From NCBI GenBank assembly GCA_020974905.1, contig CP087563.1, positions 5,952,001 through 6,016,000 of the forward strand: DNA of 64,000 bases. Reading direction: 5' to 3'. Under the pieces are notes generated by a model. The model searched no databases. It was not told the DNA's origin and saw only the letters and a list, made by a program, of their open reading frames with translations. This DNA is from Planctomycetes bacterium syqfu. GTDB lineage: Bacteria; Planctomycetota; Phycisphaerae; Phycisphaerales; Phycisphaeraceae. This document shows positions 43,595 to 53,131 of the stretch, in pieces; the stretch's first letter is position 1, and each line of letters begins with the position of its first letter. Made by a program: the position numbers and the translations under genes.

Positions 43595-44982
43595 CCCGCA
43601 TTGCTGAGCAACTTGATATTCTCGAACAAACCCCGCTCATCGAGATGCAGGGGCAGGTTCTTGAGGTACGTGGTCTGGCCTGTCGTGTGGGGGGGATCAG
43701 CGTGCCTGTCGGTGCGATGGTACGGATCGAAACGCGTGATCCGCTACTGGGCGAAGTGGTTGGCTTTGATAAAGACGAAGTACTCGTCATGCCGTTCGGC
43801 GCGACCGGCGGGATTAAACGCGGCGATGTCGTGACATTGATCCAACTCGCCCAGACCGTTCCCGTCGGAGACAACATGCTCGGGCGCGTGGTCAACGCGC
43901 TGGGGCAACCCATTGATGAGAAGGGACCGATCAATGGCGTGGGGCCGCGATCCCTGTATCCCAAGGTGGTTGATCCGATGGATCGCCCGTTGATTGATGA
44001 GCCTTTGGGAACTGGCGTTCGCGTGGTCGATGCGATGACGACACTGGGTTGTGGTCAGCGTATCGGTGTCTTTGCACCTCCGGGTGTCGGCAAGAGTACG
44101 ATTTTAGGCATGATGGCACGCGGGACATCCGCGGATGTCATCGTGGTGGGTTTGGTGGGTGAACGTGGGCGTGAAGTTCAGGACTTCGTGCAGAAGCAGC
44201 TAGGGGAAGAGGGACTGAAGCGGGCAGTGGTCGTGGTGGCCACGGGTGATGAATCACCATTGCTGCGCATTCGTGCTGCCCAGGCTGCCACGACCGTTGC
44301 CGAGTTTTTCAGAGATCAGGGCAAGAACGTGCTCTTGATCATGGACTCACTGACCCGTTTCTGCCAGGCTCAACGCCAGGTCGGTTTAGCCACCGGTGAG
44401 CCGCCTGCGACCAAGGGGTTTACGCCCAGTGTGTTTTCCATGCTGCCGATTTTGCTTGAGCGATCCGGTCGAACCAGTAAAGGTGCGATCACTGGTTTGT
44501 ACGCGGTACTCGTGGAAGGTGACGTGGATGACGATCCGATTTCCGAAGCGGCACGTGGTGTTCTGGATGGTCACATTCTGCTCTCGCGTGCGTTGTCGCA
44601 TCGCAATTACTGGCCCGCGGTGGACGTGCTCGGTTCGATCAGTCGTGTTGCCGATGATGTGATTAACGCGCAACATTCGACAGCTGCTGCGCAAGTTCGG
44701 CGCTTGTTGGCTGCGTATAAGGATGTCGAAGATTTGCTGAACATCGGTGCCTACGCGGATGGGAGCAATGATGAATTCGATTTGGCAATCGCCTGCAAAC
44801 CTGCCATCGATCAGCTTCTGATGCAGGGGCGCAGCGAGATGCCACCCAAGGGTAAACTGGATGTTTTCACGCATACTTCCAAGCAATTGATCGCGTTGAG
44901 TCACATCATTGAGCAGAACAAAGCCAAGCTTACCCAACAGAACCAACGGATGCGCCAAGCCCAGATGCAGCGTCGCCGTTGA
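43591..44982 (+). CDS. fliI: flagellum-specific ATP synthase FliI
   Basis: ATPase of the export gate, 463 residues. Walker A GVFAPPGVGKSTI, Walker B VLLIMDSLTRFCQAQRQVGL, and the type III ATPase signature SVFSMLPILLERSGRTSKG. ATGA overlap with fliH shows translational coupling. Confidence 0.97.
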   Translation: MTRIAEQLDILEQTPLIEMQGQVLEVRGLACRVGGISVPVGAMVRIETRDPLLGEVVGFDKDEVLVMPFGATGGIKRGDVVTLIQLAQTVPVGDNMLGRVVNALGQPIDEKGPINGVGPRSLYPKVVDPMDRPLIDEPLGTGVRVVDAMTTLGCGQRIGVFAPPGVGKSTILGMMARGTSADVIVVGLVGERGREVQDFVQKQLGEEGLKRAVVVVATGDESPLLRIRAAQAATTVAEFFRDQGKNVLLIMDSLTRFCQAQRQVGLATGEPPATKGFTPSVFSMLPILLERSGRTSKGAITGLYAVLVEGDVDDDPISEAARGVLDGHILLSRALSHRNYWPAVDVLGSISRVADDVINAQHSTAAAQVRRLLAAYKDVEDLLNIGAYADGSNDEFDLAIACKPAIDQLLMQGRSEMPPKGKLDVFTHTSKQLIALSHIIEQNKAKLTQQNQRMRQAQMQRRR

Positions 44983-45017
44983 CCCCAGCCCGATAACACC
45001 TCATAAAGTGACAAGCC

Positions 45018-45482
45018 ATGGCCAAATTCGCATTTAAACTTGAACCGGTTCTCCGTCAACGCAAGATGATCGAGGATCAGAAGCAACGCGAATTGGCCAA
45101 ACTCATCCGACATCGCATGATTTTTCACAATCAACTGCGTGGGATTCAGTCGGAGTTATCAGACTCAAAACGCCAACTCTCCGACGGTCTAGTCGGCGAA
45201 GTGGATATGACCCGTGTTTCACAATTTGCACGTTTTTCGGGGCAATCCCAGGTGCGTGCACAAACCATCGTCCGTGAACTTGCCGGCCTCGAGTCGCGCA
45301 TTGCCGAAGCTCAAAAGCAGCTTGTTGAAGCAATGCGTCAACGCAAGGCATTGGATTTGCTACGTGAGAAGCAGTACGAGCAATTCAAACGGACCCAGCA
45401 ACGTCGCGAAGCGGCGCGGTTGGATGATCTGGCGACGCAAGCGTATACGCGCCGGACCATGATGGAAGTTGAAACGACGTGA
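45018..45482 (+). CDS. fliJ: flagellar export protein FliJ
   Basis: Coiled-coil stalk of the export ATPase, 154 residues. Starts FAFKLEPVLRQRKMIEDQKQ, the typical FliJ beginning, and is one long helical hairpin. Position after fliI confirms it. The next gene starts with GTG overlapping its TGA. Confidence 0.9.
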   Translation: MAKFAFKLEPVLRQRKMIEDQKQRELAKLIRHRMIFHNQLRGIQSELSDSKRQLSDGLVGEVDMTRVSQFARFSGQSQVRAQTIVRELAGLESRIAEAQKQLVEAMRQRKALDLLREKQYEQFKRTQQRREAARLDDLATQAYTRRTMMEVETT

Positions 45483-46204
45483 AAACAATCGGCGCAGTCA
45501 TCCTCACGATCATTCTCATTCACCTGCTGGCAGCAGCGGGCGGTGTTGCCTGGCTTGGCTTGACCAATCGCTTGAGCACCGAACGTCTGCACAAGGTTAA
45601 AGACATCTTCGCGCTGACCATTGAAGATCAAAAAGTCAAAGACGAAGAACAGGCCAAACTCGACGCTGAACATCTGGCATTGCAGAAGGAAAAGGATCGC
45701 ATGGCCGAAGTGGCAGACGGTCCGACATCGGTGACGGACCGTTTGCAGGAAGACCAGATGAAACGGGATATCGTGCTTGCCAAGGTGCAGCGTCTGCAGC
45801 GTGAGATGGAAGATATGAACCGTAATCTCGAGTTCGCCAAGGCTCAGCTTGCCAAGGAGAAGAAGCAGCTTGATGCCGACCGGTTAGCGTTTGAGAAGGC
45901 CAAGGAAGACATGGAAACCCAGCGACTGGATGCCGACTTTGAACGCGTCGTCGAGTCTTATTCCAGTATCAAGCCGCGTCTGGCCAAGCAGGCCTTTATG
46001 GAACTGATCAAGCAGGGCAAGCAGGATGAAGTGGTCGAATACCTTGCAGCCATGCAGCTTCGTAAGTCCGCTGCCATCCTCGATCAGTTCAAGGCGGATG
46101 AAGAAGTGCCCGTGGCAGCCCAGTTGCTCGAAGCCTTGCGTACACGTGGGATCACCCCCGAAGGCGAACTTCCTGAAGGTGTGATGCCCATGGCATCAAA
46201 GTGA
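45479..46204 (+). CDS. MotE-like flagellar chaperone/scaffold
   Basis: 241 residues. An N-terminal membrane helix (AVILTIILIHLLAAAGGVAW), a coiled coil at about 45-150 and a C-terminal MgtE-N-like domain (AKQAFMELIKQGKQDEVVEY then LRKSAAILDQFKADEEVPVA). This is the architecture of MotE, which in other bacteria partners MotC or supports basal-body assembly, and it sits in the same place between fliJ and fliK. GTG start overlaps the fliJ stop. Confidence 0.82.
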   Translation: MKTIGAVILTIILIHLLAAAGGVAWLGLTNRLSTERLHKVKDIFALTIEDQKVKDEEQAKLDAEHLALQKEKDRMAEVADGPTSVTDRLQEDQMKRDIVLAKVQRLQREMEDMNRNLEFAKAQLAKEKKQLDADRLAFEKAKEDMETQRLDADFERVVESYSSIKPRLAKQAFMELIKQGKQDEVVEYLAAMQLRKSAAILDQFKADEEVPVAAQLLEALRTRGITPEGELPEGVMPMASK

Positions 46205-46223
46205 TTTTTTAGTTGGTGGTGCA

Positions 46224-47336
46224 ATGACAGCAGTCGCATCCAATCTGGTATCCAATGCTCAATTCAGCGACACTGCGCGCTCGGCGTCGCGGTCACGCTC
46301 TGCTTCGTCGGACACCACCGGTCGGTTTGATCAGGTGCTGGAAAAGTCCGCCCGGTCTCGGGAGCAAACCCAGACTGAACCTGAAAAAAACACTGAAAAA
46401 ACAGACAAAAACGAGCAGGATCAGACCGTTGGTCAAGTCGACGATCAGGCTCAGCAAACCGATGAACAGCAGGATGTTCAAGTTGAAATTGATCAGGACA
46501 ACGACGAACTGAACACCGATGAACAGGAAGCTGCCCAAGGCGGTGTGGTGGGGGAATCTCAGACACAGGTGATCACACAGGACATTAACACGTCGAATCA
46601 ACCGCAGACTACGACCGCCAATCAGACTGGCACGACCGCAACGGATAACCCGTTGCTCGATGCATCTCAACAGCAGAACCCACAGCAGGGCGACTCCTCT
46701 CAAAAGCATGCCAAGGACGTGGCTGACGCCATGTTGCGCATGCTCGGGATCGCCAATGGTCAGGGGACCGGTCAATCGCATCAGGCAACCTTCACACTCA
46801 CCGACACGATCTCACCGATGCTGCAAACCAACAGCACTTCGGATCAGCAAAACAATCAGCCACTGCAATTGCCCAACACGCAAACGTCCCAGGAGTCGGA
46901 CGCTGCCAACGTGTCGCGCGTCTCGCGAGCCTTGGCCAACGCGGTGAATCAGAAGGGCGGCACCATCACCATTCGCATGATGCCTCCGGAGTTGGGGCAG
47001 GTGAAGGTGGACATTCAGATGCATGGGGGCAAGGTCTCTGCCAGCTTCCAGACCGAGCATCAGTCCGTACAAACATTGATGAGTCGCGAGCTTTCCCAAC
47101 TCCGCCAGGCCCTTGAAAGACAGGGTTTGACCGTTGAGCGTTTGGAAGTCACGCATCGTCCTGCCAACAGTTCCAATGCCAATGCATCGGGGCAGGATCA
47201 ACAACAACAGTCTCCGTCGGATGGCCGCAGTCGTGGGCAGTACGCTCGCCAGGACTCAGCCAATCAGGATTCGTCGGAGTCAACCAACAACAGTGAATCG
47301 CAGAATTTTGCAACACAACTCGACGCACAACTTTGA
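46224..47336 (+). CDS. fliK: flagellar hook-length control protein FliK
   Basis: Molecular ruler of 370 residues. Residues 1-240 are a Gln/Asp/Thr-rich disordered ruler. The C-terminal Flg_hook domain (about 245-310) has TITIRMMPPELGQVKVDIQM and LRQALERQGLTVERLEV. A Ser/Asn/Gln tail follows. Order before flgD and flgE supports the call. Confidence 0.9.
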   Translation: MTAVASNLVSNAQFSDTARSASRSRSASSDTTGRFDQVLEKSARSREQTQTEPEKNTEKTDKNEQDQTVGQVDDQAQQTDEQQDVQVEIDQDNDELNTDEQEAAQGGVVGESQTQVITQDINTSNQPQTTTANQTGTTATDNPLLDASQQQNPQQGDSSQKHAKDVADAMLRMLGIANGQGTGQSHQATFTLTDTISPMLQTNSTSDQQNNQPLQLPNTQTSQESDAANVSRVSRALANAVNQKGGTITIRMMPPELGQVKVDIQMHGGKVSASFQTEHQSVQTLMSRELSQLRQALERQGLTVERLEVTHRPANSSNANASGQDQQQQSPSDGRSRGQYARQDSANQDSSESTNNSESQNFATQLDAQL

Positions 47337-47363
47337 GTCGATTTGGAATAGAAGGAGTCACAC

Positions 47364-47777
47364 ATGTCCTCAGCCGTCAGTGGCATCAGCAGTTCAACTG
47401 CAACCTCACCTTCCGGTGCATTCGGATCGATGAGCAGCGAGGATTTTATCAAGATTCTCACAGAGCAGTTGAGCAATCAGGATCCGTTTGAGCCCCAGGA
47501 TTCATCCGCATTGCTCGAACAGCTTTCGACATTGCGCACGGTGGAATCGCAGATGTCCTTAAGCAGCAGCATTGCTGAACTGGTGCTGCAAAATCAGGTG
47601 GCTACCGCAGGCGGACTCATCGGTAAAGCCGTTGAAGGTCGTACTGCTGATTTTGATGCAGTTGATGGTCTGGTGACTGCGGTGACCGTACAGGATGGTG
47701 CTGCGTATCTGGAACTGGATAACGGCAAGAAACTGCCGATGGCCAATGTGACGCGCATTGTTGAGAACGCTGCTTAA
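47364..47777 (+). CDS. flgD: flagellar hook-capping protein FlgD
   Basis: Scaffold for hook growth. 137 residues, a short form: it has the N-terminal region SSEDFIKILTEQLSNQDPFE (about 29-48) and TLRTVESQMSLSSSIAELV, plus a small C-terminal beta segment, but lacks the FlgD Ig and tudor-like domains of longer homologues. Confidence 0.9.
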   Translation: MSSAVSGISSSTATSPSGAFGSMSSEDFIKILTEQLSNQDPFEPQDSSALLEQLSTLRTVESQMSLSSSIAELVLQNQVATAGGLIGKAVEGRTADFDAVDGLVTAVTVQDGAAYLELDNGKKLPMANVTRIVENAA

Positions 47778-47793
47778 GCACGGATATTGACTC

Positions 47794-48126
47794 ATGGGTG
47801 AGACTTCCTCCAGCTCACAATTGTTGTTGCAGATGCTCATGCCGATCGTTCGGCCTGATGGTGTCGCACCAGCAAGCAGGTCTCAGAACCTGCCCTTGGA
47901 GGATCAGTCCTTTGAGCAAATGCTCGCAGGTTTACAGAATCAGAGGACCGTTGCGAATCCGTCGGACATGGCCATGGACGATGTTGATTTGCCGGAAGAA
48001 GTAAGCATTCAACCATCGCAGATGCTCAGCCAACTCGGTGGATTGGATCGAATTGAAAATGCCGCGTTACGTGACATGTTGACCCGCAACAGCGAAGGTT
48101 CAACCATCGAGATGACGCGTGATTAA
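47794..48126 (+). CDS. small unknown protein between flgD and flgE
   Basis: Not recognised. 110 residues, no signal or membrane segment. Two helical parts (SSQLLLQMLMPIV; QSFEQMLAGLQNQR) and a C-terminal QLGGLDRIENAALRDMLTRN. Firmicute flagellar operons keep a small conserved protein in this slot, but its motifs are not found here. Tight spacing to both neighbours makes a flagellar role likely. Confidence 0.68.
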   Translation: MGETSSSSQLLLQMLMPIVRPDGVAPASRSQNLPLEDQSFEQMLAGLQNQRTVANPSDMAMDDVDLPEEVSIQPSQMLSQLGGLDRIENAALRDMLTRNSEGSTIEMTRD

Positions 48127-48140
48127 GAAGGAGGAATCGG

Positions 48141-49844
48141 ATGGGTTTAACCACTGCACTATACACCGCGATGACTGGGCTTAACGCCAACTCGAGCGTG
48201 ATCAATGTTGCGGGTAACAACATTGCCAACACCAACACCACGGGCTTCAAGTCTTCCCGTGCCGACTTTGAAACTCAGATTTTCCGCAATCTGTCCAACG
48301 GTACCTCACCGACCGCTGAGAGTGGGGGTACCAATCCCACGCAGATTGGTTTGGGTGTGAAATTCTCAGGTACCACGCATAATTTCTCAGACGGAACCCC
48401 CACCCTCACCGGCAGAAATTCCGATGTGGCCATCGAAGGCAAAGGCTTTTTCGTCTCCGACTACGGCGGCAATCACAAGTACACCCGTGCAGGCGACTTC
48501 AGCCTGGACACCGAACAGAATCTCGTGGATGCCAATGGGGGTCGCATCCAGGGATACAGTGTCGATGATGACTACAACATCGTGGCAGGTGTCGTGGGCA
48601 ATCTCAATATTCCCATCGGTTCATTGACCATTGCAGAGGCAACTTCCAACATCAATTTCGGTGGTACGCTCAACAGTGGTGGTGATGTGGCAACCAACGG
48701 CACGATCGTGCAGTCCAACGTGCTCTATGCCGATGCCAACCAGGTCACACTTGCAGATGAAACCACACCCCTGGAAAGTCTCTACGATGCCGATGGCAAT
48801 CAACTCTTTGCAAACGGTGATGTGTTGACGATTGAAAACGTCACGCGCGGCGGTGCTGCTTTACCATCCAAAGACTTTGAAATCGGTCTGGCCAACACCA
48901 CCGGGTCTGACGACTTTGGTGCAACCATGCAGGACTTGCTGGACTTCTACGAAGACATCTTCGGTATTGATCCGAGTATCAGCGGTGGGGCGACCATTGC
49001 CAACGGTCAGATCAACATCGAAGGACACACCGGCACCGTCAGCGAACTGGAAATCACCGGCGATAACATGGTCGTCAACAAGTCAACCAATCCGACCTTG
49101 CCTTTCACGTTTGATGAAATCCAGGAAGCCGATGGTGAATCCGTTCGCACTTCCTTTATCGCATATGACAGCCTCGGGCAGGAAATCATTTTGGATCTGA
49201 ACATCGTCCTGGAAGAAAAATCCAATGCTGGCACGACCTGGCGATTCTATGTCCAAAGTGAAGATGACAGCGACCTGTCCCGCATCCTCGGTGACGGCAC
49301 GCTCAAGTTCGACACCAATGGCCGATTCCTGCTGGCAACAGATACCGAGATCACGTTGGACTTAAATAACACCGGTGCACTCAACCCCCAGACCATTACG
49401 CTCAACTTTGAGGACGAAGATGCACTCTCGGCATTGGCTGCACCACAGAGCACCATCGCTGCGCAATCGCAGGACGGCTCACCCATCGGGACCCTTGAGT
49501 CCTTCTACTTTTCCGAAGATGGCGTGATTCACGGCGTCTTTTCCAACAGTCTCGAACGTGATCTGGGACAATTGGTCCTGGCCAACTTCGTTAACCCCGA
49601 TGGTCTGATCGAACAGGCGGGTAACATGTATGACGTGACCGCATCCAGTGGTGACCCGATTCTCGGGGCACCGGGAACCAACGGCACAGGCCGCACGCTC
49701 GGTCAGGCTCAGGAACTGAGTAACGTCGATCTGTCCAACGAATTTATCACCCTTATCAACGCTACCACCGGATACTCCGCCAACTCCCGCGTGTTTTCGA
49801 CATCCGACCAGTTGATTCAGGAACTGCTGGCAACGTTGGGGTAA
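48141..49844 (+). CDS. flgE: flagellar hook protein FlgE
   Basis: Subunit of the universal joint, 567 residues. N-terminal NNIANTNTTGFKSSRADFET (about 29-48), NSDVAIEGKGFFVSDYGGN, and a C-terminal NEFITLINATTGYSANSRVF followed by heptads. A long variable middle makes it larger than the enteric form of about 400. AAGGAGGAA precedes the ATG. Confidence 0.95.
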   Translation: MGLTTALYTAMTGLNANSSVINVAGNNIANTNTTGFKSSRADFETQIFRNLSNGTSPTAESGGTNPTQIGLGVKFSGTTHNFSDGTPTLTGRNSDVAIEGKGFFVSDYGGNHKYTRAGDFSLDTEQNLVDANGGRIQGYSVDDDYNIVAGVVGNLNIPIGSLTIAEATSNINFGGTLNSGGDVATNGTIVQSNVLYADANQVTLADETTPLESLYDADGNQLFANGDVLTIENVTRGGAALPSKDFEIGLANTTGSDDFGATMQDLLDFYEDIFGIDPSISGGATIANGQINIEGHTGTVSELEITGDNMVVNKSTNPTLPFTFDEIQEADGESVRTSFIAYDSLGQEIILDLNIVLEEKSNAGTTWRFYVQSEDDSDLSRILGDGTLKFDTNGRFLLATDTEITLDLNNTGALNPQTITLNFEDEDALSALAAPQSTIAAQSQDGSPIGTLESFYFSEDGVIHGVFSNSLERDLGQLVLANFVNPDGLIEQAGNMYDVTASSGDPILGAPGTNGTGRTLGQAQELSNVDLSNEFITLINATTGYSANSRVFSTSDQLIQELLATLG

Positions 49845-49849
49845 GGAAA

Positions 49850-49982
49850 GGGATTCGTGATTAGGTAAGGCAATCAAGACAGGGGAATCTAAAAAATGGT
49901 TCAAATATTGTTCTTGATTCAAGAAACCTTAGCGGAACAATTTTTAAACCCCTAGTTCCTAGTGGCTAGTCCCAAGTCCCTG
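49850..49982. repeat. inverted pair of degenerate heptad arrays between flgE and flbD
   Basis: Left arm GGGATTCGTGATTAGG (49850-49865), right arm 49949-49982 (units CCCTAGT, TCCTAGT, GGCTAGT, CCCAAGT). The arms are diverged but in inverse orientation. They occupy most of the 155-base gap. Confidence 0.7.
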
Positions 49983-49999
49983 TCCGAAGGACAAACGAG

Positions 50000-50197
50000 A
50001 TGATCACACTCACCCGACTTAACGGGAAAAAATTTGTGCTCAATGCCGAGTTGATTCGGACCGTCGAGTCCAGTCCCGACACCATGGTGACGTTGGTGAA
50101 CGGCGATCATTTTGTCGTCAAGGAAGAGATGCAGGAAGTGATTGACGCGGCGATTCGCTACGGTCAGACACTTCGCGGCTTGTTGCCACCGAGTTAG
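50000..50197 (+). CDS. flagellar protein FlbD/SwrD family
   Basis: 65 residues, starting MITLTRLNGKKFVLNAELIR and containing TVESSPDTMVTLVNGDHFVV, the complete family pattern. In B. subtilis the homologue SwrD raises flagellar power; genes lie before motA/fliL as here. Confidence 0.92.
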   Translation: MITLTRLNGKKFVLNAELIRTVESSPDTMVTLVNGDHFVVKEEMQEVIDAAIRYGQTLRGLLPPS

Positions 50198-50378
50198 CCA
50201 TGTGAATGTTATGAGACTTGGCTTGCCTGCGGTGGGTTTGAAATGTTGAATAAGGTGTTCCTCATTTAAAATTTGGGGTTTTCACCTTGTCCGTTGAGGG
50301 GCATGGTTCAAGGAACCGGCGCCAAACGACCGATAAACACGATACAAAGCGTTCAATTCACCGCGCTAGAGGTACGTT

Positions 50379-51155
50379 ATGGACATTGGATCACTATTTG
50401 GATTGTTGGGAACCTGGGCACTGGTCTTCTGGGCCATGATGTCGGGTGGCCAGCTCGATATTTTCATCGACATCCCCTCGGTGATCATGGTGATCGGGGG
50501 GACAAGTACCATTCTCTTTGTGTGTTTCCCCGTTGGAACCGTCAAGGAAATGATCAAGATTGTCAAACGCTGCTTCTTCAACGAAGACAAGAGCGTGCAG
50601 AAGCTCATCGAAGACATGGTCAGCTTTGCCGAAATCGCCCGTCGTGACGGGATTCTGTCACTGGAAGGCGTGACCAAGGATATCGACGATCCCTTCATTG
50701 TCAGTGGTATCCAAATGGCCGTCGACGGCACGGACCCTGAACTCATCGAACAGATCATGCAGACCGAGTTGGACAACGTGGCGGATCGTCACGCGTCAGG
50801 TAAAGCCACACTTGACGCCATCGGCAAGTACGGCCCGGCCTTCGGGATGATTGGTACCCTCGTGGGTCTGGTCATCATGCTTCAGAACATGGGTGACCCC
50901 TCCAAGCTCGGTCCTGGTATGGCTGTTGCTTTGATCACCACGTTTTACGGTGCCTTGATGGCCAACGCGTTCGCGCTGCCGCTCTCGGACCGTCTTGCGT
51001 TGCGATCATCTGAAGAAATTTTGTACAAGACGATCATCATCAAGGGTGTCATGGCCATTCAAAGTGGTGACAACCCCCGTATTGTGGAACAGAAACTCAA
51101 GACCTATCTCCCGCCGACACAGGCTGCTGCGATGAACGCAGACCAGGCGGCATAA
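50379..51155 (+). CDS. motA: flagellar motor stator protein MotA
   Basis: Proton or sodium channel subunit of 258 residues with four membrane helices. Signatures: IDIPSVIMVIGGTSTILFVC, GPAFGMIGTLVGLVIMLQNM and MAVALITTFYGALMANAFAL. motB follows by 31 bases. AGAGGT precedes the ATG. Confidence 0.96.
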   Translation: MDIGSLFGLLGTWALVFWAMMSGGQLDIFIDIPSVIMVIGGTSTILFVCFPVGTVKEMIKIVKRCFFNEDKSVQKLIEDMVSFAEIARRDGILSLEGVTKDIDDPFIVSGIQMAVDGTDPELIEQIMQTELDNVADRHASGKATLDAIGKYGPAFGMIGTLVGLVIMLQNMGDPSKLGPGMAVALITTFYGALMANAFALPLSDRLALRSSEEILYKTIIIKGVMAIQSGDNPRIVEQKLKTYLPPTQAAAMNADQAA

Positions 51156-51186
51156 GGTCCGTGACGATTGTTCGTGAGTAAGCATC

Positions 51187-51927
51187 ATGGCGAAAGACGA
51201 CTGCAATTGCCCACCAGAAGGTGCACCGGAATGGCTTGTGACCTACGGTGACATGATGACGCTGCTGCTGTGTTTCTTCGTGATTTTGGTCTCCCTTTCG
51301 GAGATCAAAAAAGAAGACCAGTACCGCGCGGTGGTTGAAGCGGTGCAAAAGGCGTTCGGGATGAAGGGTGGTGGCGGTGCCATGCCCACGCAGGACAACC
51401 CGGAAATGAGTCTGATCCCGCGTCTTGACGAAGTGCAGCTTCAGCGCAAGAAAGAAAAAGAACACTCCAATGCCGACGACCCCGGCATTGAGGGACGCGA
51501 ACGGGAAGTAACCAAAGTCCGCGAAGGCCAGAAATTTGCCGTCGGCGGACGCATCACGTTTGAACCAGGCAGCAGCGATTTAACGCCCTTGGCAAAAAGG
51601 GGTTTAAAAGTCGTCGCCAAAGAGATCAAAGGCAATAACACCAAGATCGAACTCACCGGCCATGCCGCCCGCCGTGAGATTTCGGTCAATTCGCCTTACA
51701 GCGATCTCTGGGCGTTGAGTTTCGCCCGCGCCAAGGCCGTGATGGACTTTCTGACCAGTGAAGAAATCGGCATTCGCCCCGAGCGGATTCGCCTGGTTGC
51801 CAACGCCGAAAATGAGCCAGTGAAACAGAAGGTTTACGGCTGGGCTCAGTTGCAACCCAATCGGCGTGTGGAAATATATGTGATCGAAGCACTGGTGTCG
51901 GACTTTGATCGTGCCGAAACAGAGTAA
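51187..51927 (+). CDS. motB: flagellar motor stator protein MotB (OmpA-like)
   Basis: Anchors the stator to peptidoglycan. 246 residues. A short Cys-containing N-terminus, one membrane helix with the ion-binding Asp22 (TYGDMMTLLLCFFVILVSL), then a linker and an OmpA-like domain (about 110-240) with FEPGSSDLTPLAKRGL and LTGHAARR. Follows motA. Confidence 0.94.
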   Translation: MAKDDCNCPPEGAPEWLVTYGDMMTLLLCFFVILVSLSEIKKEDQYRAVVEAVQKAFGMKGGGGAMPTQDNPEMSLIPRLDEVQLQRKKEKEHSNADDPGIEGREREVTKVREGQKFAVGGRITFEPGSSDLTPLAKRGLKVVAKEIKGNNTKIELTGHAARREISVNSPYSDLWALSFARAKAVMDFLTSEEIGIRPERIRLVANAENEPVKQKVYGWAQLQPNRRVEIYVIEALVSDFDRAETE

Positions 51928-51934
51928 TGAGACA

Positions 51935-52005
51935 GGGATTAGTGATTAGGGATTAGATAAAGGCAGATGAAGTCAATGATTGAGGTTCTGGAACCCTAAT
52001 CCCTA
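51935..52005. repeat. inverted heptad pair between motB and fliL
   Basis: Left arm GGGATTAGTGATTAGGGATT (51935-51954) plus AG; right arm CCCTAATCCCTA (51994-52005). Confidence 0.8.
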
Positions 52006-52030
52006 CGAAATCTCACGAAGGTAAGAGAAA

Positions 52031-52555
52031 ATGGCAGAGGCTCAACAATCTGAAGGTGAAGAGAAGAAAAGCAAGATCCCGATGAAGGCGATCATCATCG
52101 TGGCTTCGATTCTGATCCTCGAAGGGATCGGCATCACCACCGCGTTCATGATTGCCGGCAAGCCCTCGCCCGTTCAGGCCGACCCGGCAGCACTCGATGC
52201 CGAAGCCCTGGCCAACCAACAGGTCGAGGAACTGGTGGTCTCCGACAAGTTCCCCAACTCCAAAATGGGGCGCACCTATCTCTATGACACCGAAGTCTAC
52301 ATCCTCCTGCGTCGCAAGCATCGTGACCGGGTGATGAACGACATGCAGAACATGAACGTCCGCGTCTCCTCGGAAATTGCAACCATCTTCCGCAGCATAG
52401 ACCCGCTGTTACTCGAAGAGCCGACCCTCGCGACACTCCGTCGTCAGATCAAGGCCAAGATGGATGAAATGTTCGGCAAGGACGAGCAGACCGGCCAACC
52501 TCTCGTCGAAGAGGTACTAATTCGAAAATGTACACGTTTCAGGGCGGATTATTGA
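52031..52555 (+). CDS. fliL: flagellar basal body-associated protein FliL
   Basis: Single-pass membrane protein that supports the stator. 174 residues: cytoplasmic Lys-rich start, helix AIIIVASILILEGIGITTAF, and a periplasmic domain (YLYDTEVYILLRRKHRDRVM, SSEIATIFRSIDPLLLEEPT). The usual fliM does not follow; fliN starts 48 bases on. Confidence 0.87.
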   Translation: MAEAQQSEGEEKKSKIPMKAIIIVASILILEGIGITTAFMIAGKPSPVQADPAALDAEALANQQVEELVVSDKFPNSKMGRTYLYDTEVYILLRRKHRDRVMNDMQNMNVRVSSEIATIFRSIDPLLLEEPTLATLRRQIKAKMDEMFGKDEQTGQPLVEEVLIRKCTRFRADY

Positions 52556-52603
52556 GTTTATCCCAAGACAATTGCGCCCAGTCATGGTAACCTAGGTACT
52601 ACA

Positions 52604-53056
52604 ATGGCCCAAGATCCACAACAATCTGATCCCAACGACGATAGCTCACGGCAGGAGGCCGCGAAAATCGTTCAGGGGGCCTTGGATGACGCCAGCAAGT
52701 CCGTCTCCGCGATGCAGGATGCAGCCAGTGAAGCGCTCGGTGATGGTGACATCCCCGGATCGCTCATGGACTCGCCCAATGCACCCGAAGGCATCGACAT
52801 GCTGCGCGATGTGGATCTGCATGTGGCCATTGAACTGGGTCGCACGAACATGCTCGTTGAGGATGTTCTGAAAATCACCGACGGCTCAGTCATCGAACTG
52901 GACAAGCTTGCCGGTGACCCGGTGGATGTGTATGTAAATGATCGACTGGTGGCACGTGGCGAAGTGCTGGTGCTCAATGACAACTTCTGTATTCGCGTCA
53001 GTGAAATTGTCGCGAATCTGGAAGACGAGGCCAACCAAGCCGCCAAGGCCGGTTGA
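52604..53056 (+). CDS. fliN: flagellar motor switch protein FliN
   Basis: C-ring protein of 150 residues. The SpoA domain is at about 65-140: [40 protein letters not shown] and [20 protein letters not shown]. The N-terminal 60 residues are an acidic helical extension. No fliM precedes it. Confidence 0.95.
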   Translation: MAQDPQQSDPNDDSSRQEAAKIVQGALDDASKSVSAMQDAASEALGDGDIPGSLMDSPNAPEGIDMLRDVDLHVAIELGRTNMLVEDVLKITDGSVIELDKLAGDPVDVYVNDRLVARGEVLVLNDNFCIRVSEIVANLEDEANQAAKAG

Positions 53057-53131
53057 TCGACAATTTGACGTGACGGCGGAGCCGTTGCCATTGCGGATGC
53101 GGAGCATCTGCGGAAAGGCCAGGGATTGGCC

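Noticed and set aside
50210-50240. Second sigma-54 promoter before motA
   Set aside because: TTGGCTTGCCTGCGG resembles the consensus but the GG-to-GC spacing is wrong.
53057-53131. Regulatory hairpin between fliN and fliO
   Set aside because: GCGGATGC/GCATCTGC pairs only partly, has a four-base loop and no T-run; could be chance in a GC-rich gap.
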